A DNA stretch of 64,000 nt from Costus lasius. Taxonomy: Eukaryota > Streptophyta > Magnoliopsida > Zingiberales > Costaceae. The DNA lies in the NCBI GenBank assembly GCA_027563935.2, contig CM050448.1:66721843-66785842 (forward strand), in the 5' to 3' direction. The notes beneath the pieces were generated by a model, which searched no databases, had not been told where the DNA came from, and saw nothing but the letters and a program-made list of their open reading frames with translations. Both the position numbers and the translations under genes were made by a program. This document shows positions 48,018 to 58,224 of the stretch, in pieces (within the stretch, counting starts at the first letter, position 1; each line of letters begins with the position of its first letter).

Positions 48018-51000
48018 ATGAGCTTCAATGTGCGATCCCTACTGGAAAGGGAGAAGTTTGCTGGGCCGAACTTCTCTGACTGGTTCGGACACCTTAAGAT
48101 CGTTCTTAAGGCAGAGAGGAAACTGTATGTCCTCGAGACGGCGATACCGCCGCAGCCCGCTCCGAACGCCGCCAGGGCGGTTCGGGAAGCCTATGAAAAG
48201 CACGTCAATGATAGCATTGATGTCGCTTGCCTGATGCTAGCGTCTATGACGCCACCGCTGCAGCGTCAGCATGATGATTTGTCGGCTATAGAGATTATAG
48301 CGAACCTCAAGATGCTGTATGCTGCACAGGCGAGGACAGAACGCTATAATCTGACGAAGCTGTTCTTTCAGAGCAAATTGGCTGAAGGGAGCCCAGTGGG
48401 AGCTCACGTGCTCAAGATGATTGGGCACAAGGAGGCTCTGGAGAAACTGGGGCATACCATCAACCAGGAGCTTGCTGTGGATATTATTCTGCAGTCTCTC
48501 CCGCCCTCTTTCGATGCGTTCATTATTAACTTTAATATGAACAAAATCGATTGTACGCCGGCAGAGCTGCTGAATATGCTCTTGACAACTGAGGAAACTC
48601 TGAAGGGAAAGCCTTCAACCTCTGTCTTGATGGTTCCTTCAAGGAACAAGAAGAAGGGGAAGAAGGGAAAGGCCCCTGTCAAGAATTACAGCAAGGCTCT
48701 GAAACAGAAGGTCAAGCGGTCGAAGGACAACAGGTGTTTCCACTGTGGCCAGCTGGGTCACTGGAAAAAGGACTGTAAAGCGCTCCAAGGAGATAAGAGG
48801 GGAAGCATCGCTTCTGGCTCAGGTATATATGTGACTGAGGTCATGTTATCTTCTTCTACCATTTCATGGGTGTTGGACACTGCATGTGGAGTTCACATTT
48901 GTTCAAATGTACAGGAACTCAAGAGAAGAAGGCAAGTGGGACAGCATGAGGTAGACCTACGCGTTGGAAACGGGGCACGGGTTGCTGCTGTTGCTGTAGG
49001 AGACTATTTCATTTCTTTACCATCTGGCATTGTATTGGAATTAAACAATTGTTATTTTGTACCCAGTATTACTAAGAATATTATCTCTATTCCTGCTCTT
49101 GTCAGGAAAGGATTTGCCTTTGAATGCAATATTTCAAAGTGTGTTTTATCTTGTGATAATATTGTGTATGCAACTGGTTCAATTAACAATGGGTTGTTCA
49201 TGTTGGACATGGAAAATTCTATACAAAACATTGATAATAAGAAAGCCAAGTATGCTGATGACAGCACCTTGCTATGGCATAGTCGTTTAGGCCATATTAA
49301 CGAGAAGCGCATTATGCGGTTGCATGATCATGGACTGCTGGGATCATTCTCCTATGAGGAGATTGATACATGCAAAGCTTGTTTGATGGGTAAAATGACG
49401 AAGTCACCTTTTTCTAATAAAGGTCAAAGGGCTTCAGGTTTACTTAACCTTATACACAGTGATGTGTGTGGGCCATTTAGTAAACATGCCAGAGGTGGCT
49501 ATCAGTACTTCATTACCTTTACTGATGATTTCAGTAGGTATGGTTATGTCTATCTTATGAGACATAAGAGTGAATCTTTTGACAAGTTCAAAGAGTTCAA
49601 AAATGAAGTACAAAATCAGCTAGGCCGAAATATCAAGGCACTTCATTCTGATCGAGGTGGAGAATACCTAAGTCGAGAGTTTACTGACTATCTGAAGGAG
49701 TGTGGGATTATCTCACAGCTCACTCCACCAGGAACACCACAATGGAATGGTGTGTCCGAGAGGAGAAATAGAACGTTACTTGATATGGTTCGTTCTATGA
49801 TGAGTCAGGCTACTCTACCTTACTCCTTTTGGGGATTTGCACTGGAGACAGCTGCAAAGGTACTAAACCGAGTGCCATCCAAGGCAGTTTCAAAGACGCC
49901 ATATGAGTTATGGTATGGGAAACAGCCGAGCTTGACATTTATCAGGATCTGGGGTTGCGAGGCTTATGTCAAAAAGCTCGCCTCTGGGAAACTGGAGAGC
50001 AGATCTGAGAAATGTATCTTTGTCGGTTACCCTAAGGAAACTAAGGGTTATTATTTCTATGATCCCAAAGAGAACAAAGTTTTTGTTGCTCGGACGGCCA
50101 TATTTCTTGAGAAGGAATTTCTTCTGCAAGAGGCCAGTGGGAGAGAAATAAAGCTGGATGAGATTCCAGAGGAAGGACAAAGTAGTCAAGCACAGTTGGA
50201 TGTGCCTGAGCCGGTAGATCGGGTTACTACACAACCTGAGGCTCAAATATCACGGGAACCGCGTAGATCGGGAAGGATCCGTCGACAGCCTGAGCGCTAT
50301 GACGGAGTCTACATCATTGATAATGATGAACCCCTCACTTATGCGGATGCGGTCAGTGGACCGGAGTCAGCTAGATGGCTTAATGCTATGCGAGCCGAGA
50401 TGGACTCCATGTCAGATAACCAAGTCTGGGATTTGGTTGATCCGCCTCCGGGAGTAATCCCTATAGGCTGTAAATGGATCTTCAAGAAGAAGATTGACAT
50501 GGATGGTAACGTAGTTACCTATAAAGGCAGGCTAGTTGCGAAAGGTTTCAAACAAATCTACGGGATAGATTATGATGAAACTTTCTCACCTGTAGCCATG
50601 TTTAAGTCTATTCGGATTCTTTTCGCGATAGCTGCATATTACGATTATGAGATCTGGCAGATGGATGTGAAGACAGCTTTCCTTAATGGAAATCTGGACG
50701 AGGATGTGTATATGACACAACCGGAAGGTTTCACGAATCCATCAGATCGTCATAAAATATGCAAGTTAAAGAAGTCCATTTATGGACTTAAACAAGCATC
50801 TAGAAGCTGGAACATTCGTTTTGATGAATCAATCTCTGAGTTTGGTTTCATCAAGAACGAGGATGACCCGTGTGTATATAAGAGGTTTAGTGGGAGCGTG
50901 ATTACTTTCCTAGTCCTCTACGTCGATGATATCTTGATCATTGGAAATGATATTCCTGAACTGCATGCTGTTAAAGCATGGTTAGGAAAATGTTTCCAGA

Positions 51001-51902
51001 TGAAAGATCTAGGAGAAGCAGCCTATGTGTTAGGTGTGAAGATCTACCGGGATAGATCTAAGAGGCTTCTCGGGCTGTGCCAGAGTACTTACATCGATAA
51101 AGTCCTGGAGAGATTCCATTTAGAGAATTCTAAACGTGGATATCTTCCAGTCAGACATGGTCTGAATCTTTCGAAGAGTCAGTGTCCACAAACACAGACT
51201 GAGAAAGATGAAATGGACAATACGCCTTATGCTTCGGCTATTGGGTCCATTATGTATGCGATGTTGTGTACTCGCCCAGACGTCGCTTACGGGTTAAGCG
51301 TGACCAGTCGATTCCAAAGTAATCCAGGTGTGGCGCACTGGATTGCAGTCAAGAACATTTTAAAATATCTGCGGAGGACCAAAGATATGTTCTTGATATA
51401 TGGTGGTCAGGAAGAAATCAGTATAGAGGGATATACTGACGCTTCGTTCCAGTCGGACCAGGATGATTTCCGATCGCAATCAGGCTATGTTTTTAGCTTG
51501 AATGGAGGTGCTGTGGTGTGGAAGAGTTTCAAACAGTCTACTGTTGCTGATTCCACAACAGAAGCCGAGTATGTTGCAGCCTCGGAAGCATCCAAGGAGG
51601 CAGTGTGGATTCGTAAGTTCGTGAGAGAACTTGGTGTCGTTCCTTCGAGTGCAGATCCTTTGGTTATCTTCTGTGATAACACTGGAGCAATCGCACAAGC
51701 AAAGGAACCACGATCGCACCAGAAGTCCAAGCACATACAGAGACGGTTTCACTTGATCCGGGAGATCATTGATCGAGGCGAGATCAAAATTTGCAAGGTA
51801 CATACAGATGACAATCTGGCAGACCCGCTTACCAAGCCTCTGGCGCAGCAGAAGCATGAGAAGCACTGTAACAATATGGGTTTGAGATTTCTCAACCATT
51901 AG
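48018..51902 (+). CDS. Copia gag-pol polyprotein, intact, 1294 residues
   Basis: A single frame encodes all proteins of retrotransposition. Gag spans about residues 1-270 with zinc knuckle CFHCGQLGHWKKDC (Cys240, Cys243, His248, Cys253). Protease has WVLDTACG with Asp287. The pre-integrase zinc site is WHSRLGH (His421, His426) with Cys452 and Cys455. Integrase has Asp482, Asp545 and Glu581 (DD35E). Reverse transcriptase has Asp883 (QMDVKTAF) and LYVDDILI (Asp970, Asp971). RNase H has Asp1141, Glu1184, Asp1220 and Asp1269. Order INT-RT-RH is diagnostic of Copia. Start chosen at ATG 48018, in line with B and D. The protease shows DTACG in place of the usual D-S/T-G-A, a feature shared by A, B and D. 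No chromodomain or env is present. Confidence 0.97.
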   Translation: MSFNVRSLLEREKFAGPNFSDWFGHLKIVLKAERKLYVLETAIPPQPAPNAARAVREAYEKHVNDSIDVACLMLASMTPPLQRQHDDLSAIEIIANLKMLYAAQARTERYNLTKLFFQSKLAEGSPVGAHVLKMIGHKEALEKLGHTINQELAVDIILQSLPPSFDAFIINFNMNKIDCTPAELLNMLLTTEETLKGKPSTSVLMVPSRNKKKGKKGKAPVKNYSKALKQKVKRSKDNRCFHCGQLGHWKKDCKALQGDKRGSIASGSGIYVTEVMLSSSTISWVLDTACGVHICSNVQELKRRRQVGQHEVDLRVGNGARVAAVAVGDYFISLPSGIVLELNNCYFVPSITKNIISIPALVRKGFAFECNISKCVLSCDNIVYATGSINNGLFMLDMENSIQNIDNKKAKYADDSTLLWHSRLGHINEKRIMRLHDHGLLGSFSYEEIDTCKACLMGKMTKSPFSNKGQRASGLLNLIHSDVCGPFSKHARGGYQYFITFTDDFSRYGYVYLMRHKSESFDKFKEFKNEVQNQLGRNIKALHSDRGGEYLSREFTDYLKECGIISQLTPPGTPQWNGVSERRNRTLLDMVRSMMSQATLPYSFWGFALETAAKVLNRVPSKAVSKTPYELWYGKQPSLTFIRIWGCEAYVKKLASGKLESRSEKCIFVGYPKETKGYYFYDPKENKVFVARTAIFLEKEFLLQEASGREIKLDEIPEEGQSSQAQLDVPEPVDRVTTQPEAQISREPRRSGRIRRQPERYDGVYIIDNDEPLTYADAVSGPESARWLNAMRAEMDSMSDNQVWDLVDPPPGVIPIGCKWIFKKKIDMDGNVVTYKGRLVAKGFKQIYGIDYDETFSPVAMFKSIRILFAIAAYYDYEIWQMDVKTAFLNGNLDEDVYMTQPEGFTNPSDRHKICKLKKSIYGLKQASRSWNIRFDESISEFGFIKNEDDPCVYKRFSGSVITFLVLYVDDILIIGNDIPELHAVKAWLGKCFQMKDLGEAAYVLGVKIYRDRSKRLLGLCQSTYIDKVLERFHLENSKRGYLPVRHGLNLSKSQCPQTQTEKDEMDNTPYASAIGSIMYAMLCTRPDVAYGLSVTSRFQSNPGVAHWIAVKNILKYLRRTKDMFLIYGGQEEISIEGYTDASFQSDQDDFRSQSGYVFSLNGGAVVWKSFKQSTVADSTTEAEYVAASEASKEAVWIRKFVRELGVVPSSADPLVIFCDNTGAIAQAKEPRSHQKSKHIQRRFHLIREIIDRGEIKICKVHTDDNLADPLTKPLAQQKHEKHCNNMGLRFLNH

Positions 51903-51908
51903 ATTAAG

Positions 51909-51922
51909 TGCAAGTGGGAGAT
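51909..51922 (+). other. Element C polypurine tract
   Basis: TGCAAGTGGGAGAT directly before the 3' LTR, the expected second-strand primer. Conserved in A, B and D. Confidence 0.85.
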
Positions 51923-53653
51923 TGTTGGGGTATGCCCTTAAGGCTAATGTTTGAGGCCTTGGGATTGTATCAGTATCATGTAATAAACTCTTGTGTTTAT
52001 AAAGGCATGGTTATTATTCAGGTTGTTACCTTGTCTGCTGTAATAAGTGTACTTCTGAATAATGTCTCAAAGCTGTTCAGCTAGGCTGACATGCATATGT
52101 CCTTAGTCGAGATATCTTGGTGAACATGAGACAGCCTTGATATGATTGAGACTAATATGTGTGCTAATCTTATAGGATGCTTCGAGCATGGAATAAGATG
52201 TAGACTCATGGGTACATTGGATGTACTGGACAGACCCTACTAGGATATTCAATTGCTTGTCACAATGTGAATAATCCTTGTAAGCACCAAGTGGCACATG
52301 TCCTTTGACTTGAGATCACTTGTGTTTCTAAATGATGAATGTCATTATTTTGAGGTAGTTCAATATCATTTGAAACATAGTGATTATAGACTATCTTGGA
52401 TAATGAGCATGAGTCAGGTTAGGACACTAGTGATAGATAAAGGATTGCCGTCTCCTTGTTCAAGGAGTGTGATGTTCTAAAGGGCCCCCCTGTATGAGAT
52501 GATTGAGATAGTGTATGGCCATACCCAGATGACTATGTTCATCTGATCTAATCATGCTCATCGTATTGGAGTTACAGGCTTGACATGCTTGTCCAATAAG
52601 AACATCCAGTGGCAAAGGAAACATGTATGCCTTGTGAAGTGGATTCACACTTGTGCTGTGGTTTGGGTGTAGTCTTGGAAGACTCTTTCCTTTATATCGG
52701 GAGACAGTGATGTGTTGCTAGATACCCCTCACTGATCGTGATAACGTGAGTTGTCGTTACCGACATTTAAAGGAAACCCTTAGGGTCGCACAATTTGGTG
52801 ATATGACTTACTTGAGTCAGATCGGGTGGACTGGATTGTTTTGATTCAGTTTAAAGGAGATTAAACTCTGATTGTAAGTGAGATCCAGTCTGATCATGTT
52901 TGATTGATTAGGGCTTGAGATCGGTAAGCTTCGATCGGGAGTGTGGATGCTGGATCGAAGAGATCAAGAGCATTAAAAGATGAACGGTCAGATTTTGAAC
53001 CTTAGGGTTTAATTTGGTCTGAACCGATTCTTGGGCTGATTTGGTTTGGTCATTGGACCAATTAAATTGAACCGGCTCATATGTGAGCGCTTGGTTCATT
53101 TGAGAGGAGAGCTAAGCGTTTGGTTCACTTCATGTGAACGCATAACGCATGCTTTGAAGACTTGCCAATTTTGGCATGTCGGTTTGGCAAATGTGATGAA
53201 TGTTGACACATTTCGATCACAAGGTTTTGCTAACGCTCATCTCCCTCTTTGCTCTTGACGAGACACACATCCTTGGGTGGTGTATGTTGACGAGGAGAAG
53301 CATCGGCCAAGAGAGACTTCATCATCTCCTTCCATTCGACAAGGAAGCTTGGGTGCCTTGCTAGCACAAGTGACGCCAAGCAAGTAAGAGATCTTCACCT
53401 TGTGTGTGAACTTTTGGAGGAGACCAAAGTTGCTCTCTTCTTCCAAGCCGACATCCAACTTCATGGCATTGGTATGATCCCTTTAAAGATCCTTTCGCTT
53501 ATACATAAGTTAACCATATGATCTACATGCGGTCTTAAGGGTGACACCCCTTAAACTAGCACATGCGCCGCCCCCTTTAGGGTTTCACCCTTTGCGCCTC
53601 CCTCTTGAAAGGGGTTTTATCCGCTTGCGCTCCCCCTTGAAGGGGACCCAACA
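51923..53653 (+). repeat. Element C 3' LTR
   Basis: 1731 bp. Matches 44512-46240 except for two extra bases near 53160 and one substitution near 53236 by eye. Confidence 0.95.
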
Positions 53654-53937
53654 GTTCCTTCCAGTGCTGATCCTTTGGTTATCTTTTGTGATAACACTGG
53701 AGCAATTGCACAAGCAAAGGAACCACGGTCGCACCAGATGTCCAAGCACATACAGAGACGGTTTCATTTGATCTGGGAGATCATTGATCGTGGCGAGATC
53801 AAAGTCTGCAAGGTTCATACAGATGACAATCTGGCTGACCCGCTTACTAAGCCTCTGGCGCAGCAGAAGCATGAGAAGCACTGTAATAATATGGGTTTGA
53901 GATTTCTCAACCATTAGATTAAGTGCAAGTGGGAGAT

Positions 53938-55616
53938 TGTTGGGGTATGCCCTTAAGGCTAATGTTTGAGGCCTTGGGATTGTATCAGTATCATGTAATA
54001 AACTCTTATGTTTATAAAGGCATGGTTGTTATTCAGTTTGTTACATTGTCTGCTGCAATAAGTGTACTTCTGAATAATGTCTCAAAGCTGTTCAGCTAGG
54101 CTGACATGCAGTTATGTCCTTAGTCAAGATATCTTGGTGAACATGAGACAGCCTTGATATGATTGAGACTAATATGTGTTCTAATCTTATAGGATGCTTC
54201 GAGCATGGAATAAGATGTAGACTCATGGGTACATTGGATGTACTGGACAGACCCTACTAGGATATTCAATTGCTTGTCACAATGTGAATAATCCTTGATT
54301 GCAACAAGTGGCACATTTCCTCTGACTTGAGATCACTTGTGTTTCTAAATGATGATTGTCATTGTTTTGAGGTAGTTCAATATCATTTGAAACATAATGA
54401 TTATAGACTATCTTGGATGGTGAGCTTGAGTCAGGTTAGGGCACTAGTAATAGATAAAGGATTGCCGTCTCCTTAATTGGAGTATGATGTTCTAAAGGGG
54501 CCCCCCTCTGTATGAGATGATTGAGAAAGTGTATGGCCATACCCAGATGACAGTGTTCATCTGATCTAATCATGCTCATCATATTGGAGCTACAGGCTTG
54601 ACACGCTTGTCCAATAAGAACATCCAGTGGCAAAGGAAATTTGCATGCCTTGTGAATTGGATTCACACTTGTGCTGTGGTTTGGGTGTAGTCTTGGAAGA
54701 CTCTTTCCTTTATATCGGGAGACAGTGATGTGTTGCTAGATACCCCTCACTGATCGTGATAACGTAAGTTATCGTTACCGACATTTAAAGGAAACCCTTA
54801 GGGTCGCACAATTTGATGATATGGCTTACTTAAGTCAGATCGTGTGGACTGAATTGTTTGGGTTCAGTTTAAAGGGATTTAATCTCTGATTGTAAGTGAG
54901 ATCCAGTCTGATCATGTTTGATTGATAAGGGCTTGAGATCGGTAAGCTTCGATTGAGAGAATGGATGCTAGATCGGTGAGATCAGGAGCATCAAGAGATG
55001 AACGGTCAGATCTTAAGCCTTAGGGGTTTTTGTTATGATCTGGACTAGTTGCTTGGTTTATTTGGTTATTGAACCAAATCGATTTGAACCAGCTCATTGG
55101 GTGAGCGCATGGTTCAAGTAAAGAGGCATTGGCGATTGGGGTAATGCATGGTCGCATGAACGTTGAGACATTGCTATTTTTAGATAGCATGTTCTCTAAC
55201 GTGACCACATCTCACGTTCACGCCAAGAGAACTTCTCTCTCGCCTTTCCCCACTTACTCTCGAGAGGGCATTCGTGTGTGACGAGTCTTGGACACCTTGG
55301 AGAGTCATTTGGCAAAGCGAGCAAAGCTTCATCCATCCCTTCCATTCGATCAAAGACACCTCTTGGAACCTTGCTAGCACAAGGAGCACCAAGGAAGTGA
55401 GCGCATCCTCATTCTTGTGTGCGCATCATTTGGAGGAGATCTCTCTTGCTCTCTCTTTCCAAGACGCCATCCAACACATGGCTTCGGTATGAATTCTTTT
55501 CATGTTGTTAAGTTGATCATATTGCATGCGATGATACTAAGAAACCCACTCCGCTGCTTTAGAAGAAATTTTTCATGCGCCTATCTAGGGTTTCGCCACC
55601 TTGTTAGGACCTTGCA
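53938..55616 (+). repeat. Element B 3' LTR
   Basis: 1679 bp, about eight substitutions from 37389-39067. Ends CCTTGCA, followed by TSD ATTGC and resumption of element A leader. Confidence 0.95.
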
Positions 55617-55621
55617 ATTGC

Positions 55622-55943
55622 GATTTATTTTTCATGATGATTTCAGAGATCCTTTCGGCTGGCAATTTTGTCAGATCAAGAGACTTGGCCAGTCCGAAGA
55701 CACAATGCCCGTCCTACTTGACAAAATTACGTGCGCCTTTGATCTTTAAATCAAATAAGAAAAATAGTCCAAAAATCCAAAAGAGATTGAGAGGATGATA
55801 GAAACAAGAAACCCTAATTTTTCTACTTTTAGAAAAATCGTTTGCCATGCATCATGCTATTTACGAAAATAGAGATATGGCATGTGAGCATGGAAGAAAA
55901 GCATAAAACATCGTTCGAGTCTTGCAAGTTCCTCTGATACCAC
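55622..55943 (-). other. Element A 5' leader, primer-site-proximal part
   Basis: Continues the leader interrupted at 37388. The reverse-complemented primer site CTCTGATACCA lies one base from the LTR. Confidence 0.9.
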
Positions 55944-57891
55944 TGTTGGGAAACCCCGGGGACATTTTACAATTTTCAGAGTCATGGACATACATTTTAC
56001 GCAGCGGAAGAATGTCCCCGAAACAGGCCGGTCCCAAAAACCCAGTGAAGATCGCATGCAAGGGAGTCGACACGATGAGTTAGGAAATACCTTAAGAGCA
56101 ATGTGGAGCGATGCCGATGTAGGCGTCCAAGTGTGCGCCCTCTGCAGTCTCGCACACACGGATCTCTTGAGTTCTCTTCTTCCATGCCCGGTGCTAGCCT
56201 CGGGAAGAAGATCCAAGCCTTAGGGAGATGTTTTACTTCTCTTGCGCCACCCAGAGAAAAGATGCGCCAAGTGAAGAGGGAAAACCGCCCAAGCCGCCAA
56301 GCCCTAGATCTCCTTGCGCCAAGAGGAAAGGAGGAAGAGGCTTGCGGTTATGGAAGATGCGCCCTTGCTCCAAGCACTCGCCCCTCTCCTTGTGTTCACG
56401 CCTTCAAGGATTGATTACTCACAAGAGGGGGCGACTAGGGTCACATTTATAGGGCAAGAGGCGGTTAGGGTAATGGCTAGGATCATGACAAGTGTAGGGC
56501 TAGGGTGAGGAGGTTTGAAACAAGGAAAGTCTCCAAGACATTTCCATAATTCTCATTCAACCTTTCCTTTTGTTCCCCACGCCTTTCCTTGTGCGCCAAG
56601 GCCTTGCCTTGCGCCCCAAGCAATGCCATAGAGGCATGCATTCCATCCTAGGAAGAGAGGGGAGGCGCCCTTTACTTCCATAATGAAGCAAAGGCGCCAA
56701 CATGACCCCATTATGCCCCTAGGCGCCTAATGGTTCATGTTTCTCCCCATTATACCCTTTTAGCCTCTCATCTCTTCATGAGAACTTGTCATTGGGCCTC
56801 ATTGGATAATGAGCTAGCCCAAACTTCATTACATGGGTTGATTAAGCACTTGGATCCAATCCAATGCAACCCTAATCCAAATGTGACCAACCATGGTCAA
56901 ATACGGGTCAACCTGCCAAAAATGAAGTTTGGCTCCAATAACATTCTTCCATCTCATCAGGCCCATTGGCGCTGATGAAATCTCCCAATTAGATCCGAGT
57001 TATCCAATAACTCGATCATAAGGCTTCCCGATCAATACGAGAACTCAAGTATCAAGGTGTGCGACCCTGTAGGTTCCTCTGACGCTGGCAGTGCTGACCA
57101 AAGGTCATCACAAGCAGTGACTGGCACCTAGCAGTGCATCACTGCTACCCAGGTCATTGGAATGGATATCGACATCGACATCCCCATCATCGCAACTAGG
57201 TACAGATGCATTACAGTCTCTTTGCCGAACTGATATCCGATTGGACAAGTGTGTCACCACTTGTTTTCATCCAATCACATGGCTATGACTAAAACAGATT
57301 CTCACCTGGGTATGGCCATACACTCTCAGTCATAGAACCATATAGGAGCTCCATGGATATCATACTTCCTTAGGGAAGGGGCAAATCCTATGTCTGTCCA
57401 TTGATCTTCTCATATGGGTCGTGACATGCTCAATAACAACCGTTATGACCTCCCAGCTACGGCAAGGTGTTAGGTTGTATCAAAGCAAGTCCCTAACCAT
57501 ATAGAATGATCAATGACCTCAAGTCAAGGGATCAATGCATCTCCTGTCACTTATGAGGATAACTCATGACACCAAGTCATAGCCTCATAGCGGGTCTATC
57601 CAATATATCCTCCAATGATATACCCATGTGTCTGCGTTAGCACCATGTGCCTAACCAGCCCACATACCAGTCTCTCAAGTAACAGAGCTGTCCCATATCC
57701 ACTCCGGTACATCGACTGGGGACAATTATTTGAGCACAGATCCAATCTGTCTCCAGGGACATTATCATGTAAGTACACAGTCGCAGGTGTAGTCAAACAA
57801 TGATAACGACGATGCCAGAATGATATATAAATATCAATGTCAAGTAGTACATAAGTTGACCAAACTAGGTCCCAGGGCATATACACCAACA
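55944..57891 (-). repeat. Element A 5' LTR (right)
   Basis: 1948 bp, partner of 29262-31209. It is followed by TCATC, which should be one copy of the target duplication; its partner cannot be seen because leader sequence, not host sequence, lies left of the other LTR. Confidence 0.95.
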
Positions 57892-58224
57892 TCATCACAT
57901 AATTAATCATATCCTCAAGCAAGCTGGAGATGGCTTCAAGGCAAGCATGAGGTGTTTTTATCTTCTTTCATTTCACTTGAATAATTATTTTCTTCTTTCT
58001 TTTTTTTTACTTAACCAAATAGTAACAAATCACTTATTCAAGTTCCCTACTAAATTATAATTTATCCTACTATATGGTTATATATATATATTGTCCCACT
58101 CTTTAAACATTATTCCTCATGATTCTTAGTATTGGTATTTAGCTATAAGTACTTAATAATCTTCACAATAATATTATAAGATGAAGCATAGATATCACAC
58201 TTAGTTACCAAATTTAGGTTTTAG
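57892..58224. other. AT-rich spacer between elements A and D
   Basis: About 330 bp of AT-rich sequence, probably older host DNA. Nothing else recognised. Confidence 0.6.

Larger units (their letters stand above)
44512..53653 (+). mobile_element. Complete Copia LTR retrotransposon C, apparently intact
   Basis: 9142 bp with near-identical LTRs (44512-46240 and 51923-53653) and TSD GTTCC. The primer site is at 46243 and the polypurine tract ends at 51922. A single uninterrupted gag-pol frame lies at 48018-51902. It is inserted in the RNase H of element B in the same orientation. LTR copies differ by one substitution and a 2-bp indel by eye, so insertion is very recent. Confidence 0.96.
40886..53917 (+). 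pseudogene. Element B gag-pol, inactivated by two nonsense codons and by insertion of C
   Basis: The frame starts MNFNVRSLLEREKF at 40886 and continues to 44511, with the last part at 53659-53917 (ending GLRFLNH) beyond element C. In-frame TAG codons at 41129-41131 and 42791-42793 each correspond to CAG in element C. Zinc knuckle CFHCGQLGHWKKDC, protease WVLDTACG, integrase and reverse transcriptase motifs are otherwise conserved. A frame from 42800 to the C insertion stays open for 576 codons. Confidence 0.95.
37389..55616 (+). mobile_element. Copia LTR retrotransposon B, interrupted by element C
   Basis: LTRs of 1679 bp each (37389-39067 and 53938-55616) with TGTTGGGG..CCTTGCA ends and TSD ATTGC. 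It is inserted in the leader of element A, and element C (44512-53653) interrupts its RNase H. Length without C is about 9.1 kb. The primer site is at 39070 and the polypurine tract just before 53938. Eight LTR differences seen by eye. Confidence 0.95.
29262..57891 (-). mobile_element. Copia LTR retrotransposon A, split by nested elements B and C
   Basis: Two 1948-bp LTRs (29262-31209 and 55944-57891) bound an internal region that is continuous once 37389-55616 is taken out. Element size without inserts is about 10.4 kb. The polypurine tract (GTGCAAGTGGGAGAT on the minus strand) adjoins the left LTR at 31210. The initiator tRNA-Met primer site (TGGTATCAGAG on the minus strand) adjoins the right LTR at 55928-55942. 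About 18 LTR differences are seen by eye. All coding frames are broken. The family is related to B, C and D but distinct. Confidence 0.93.

Noticed and set aside
48028..48682. Frames inside and antisense to the gag-pol of C
   Set aside because: Shadows of the real polyprotein; the same shadows recur in B and D.
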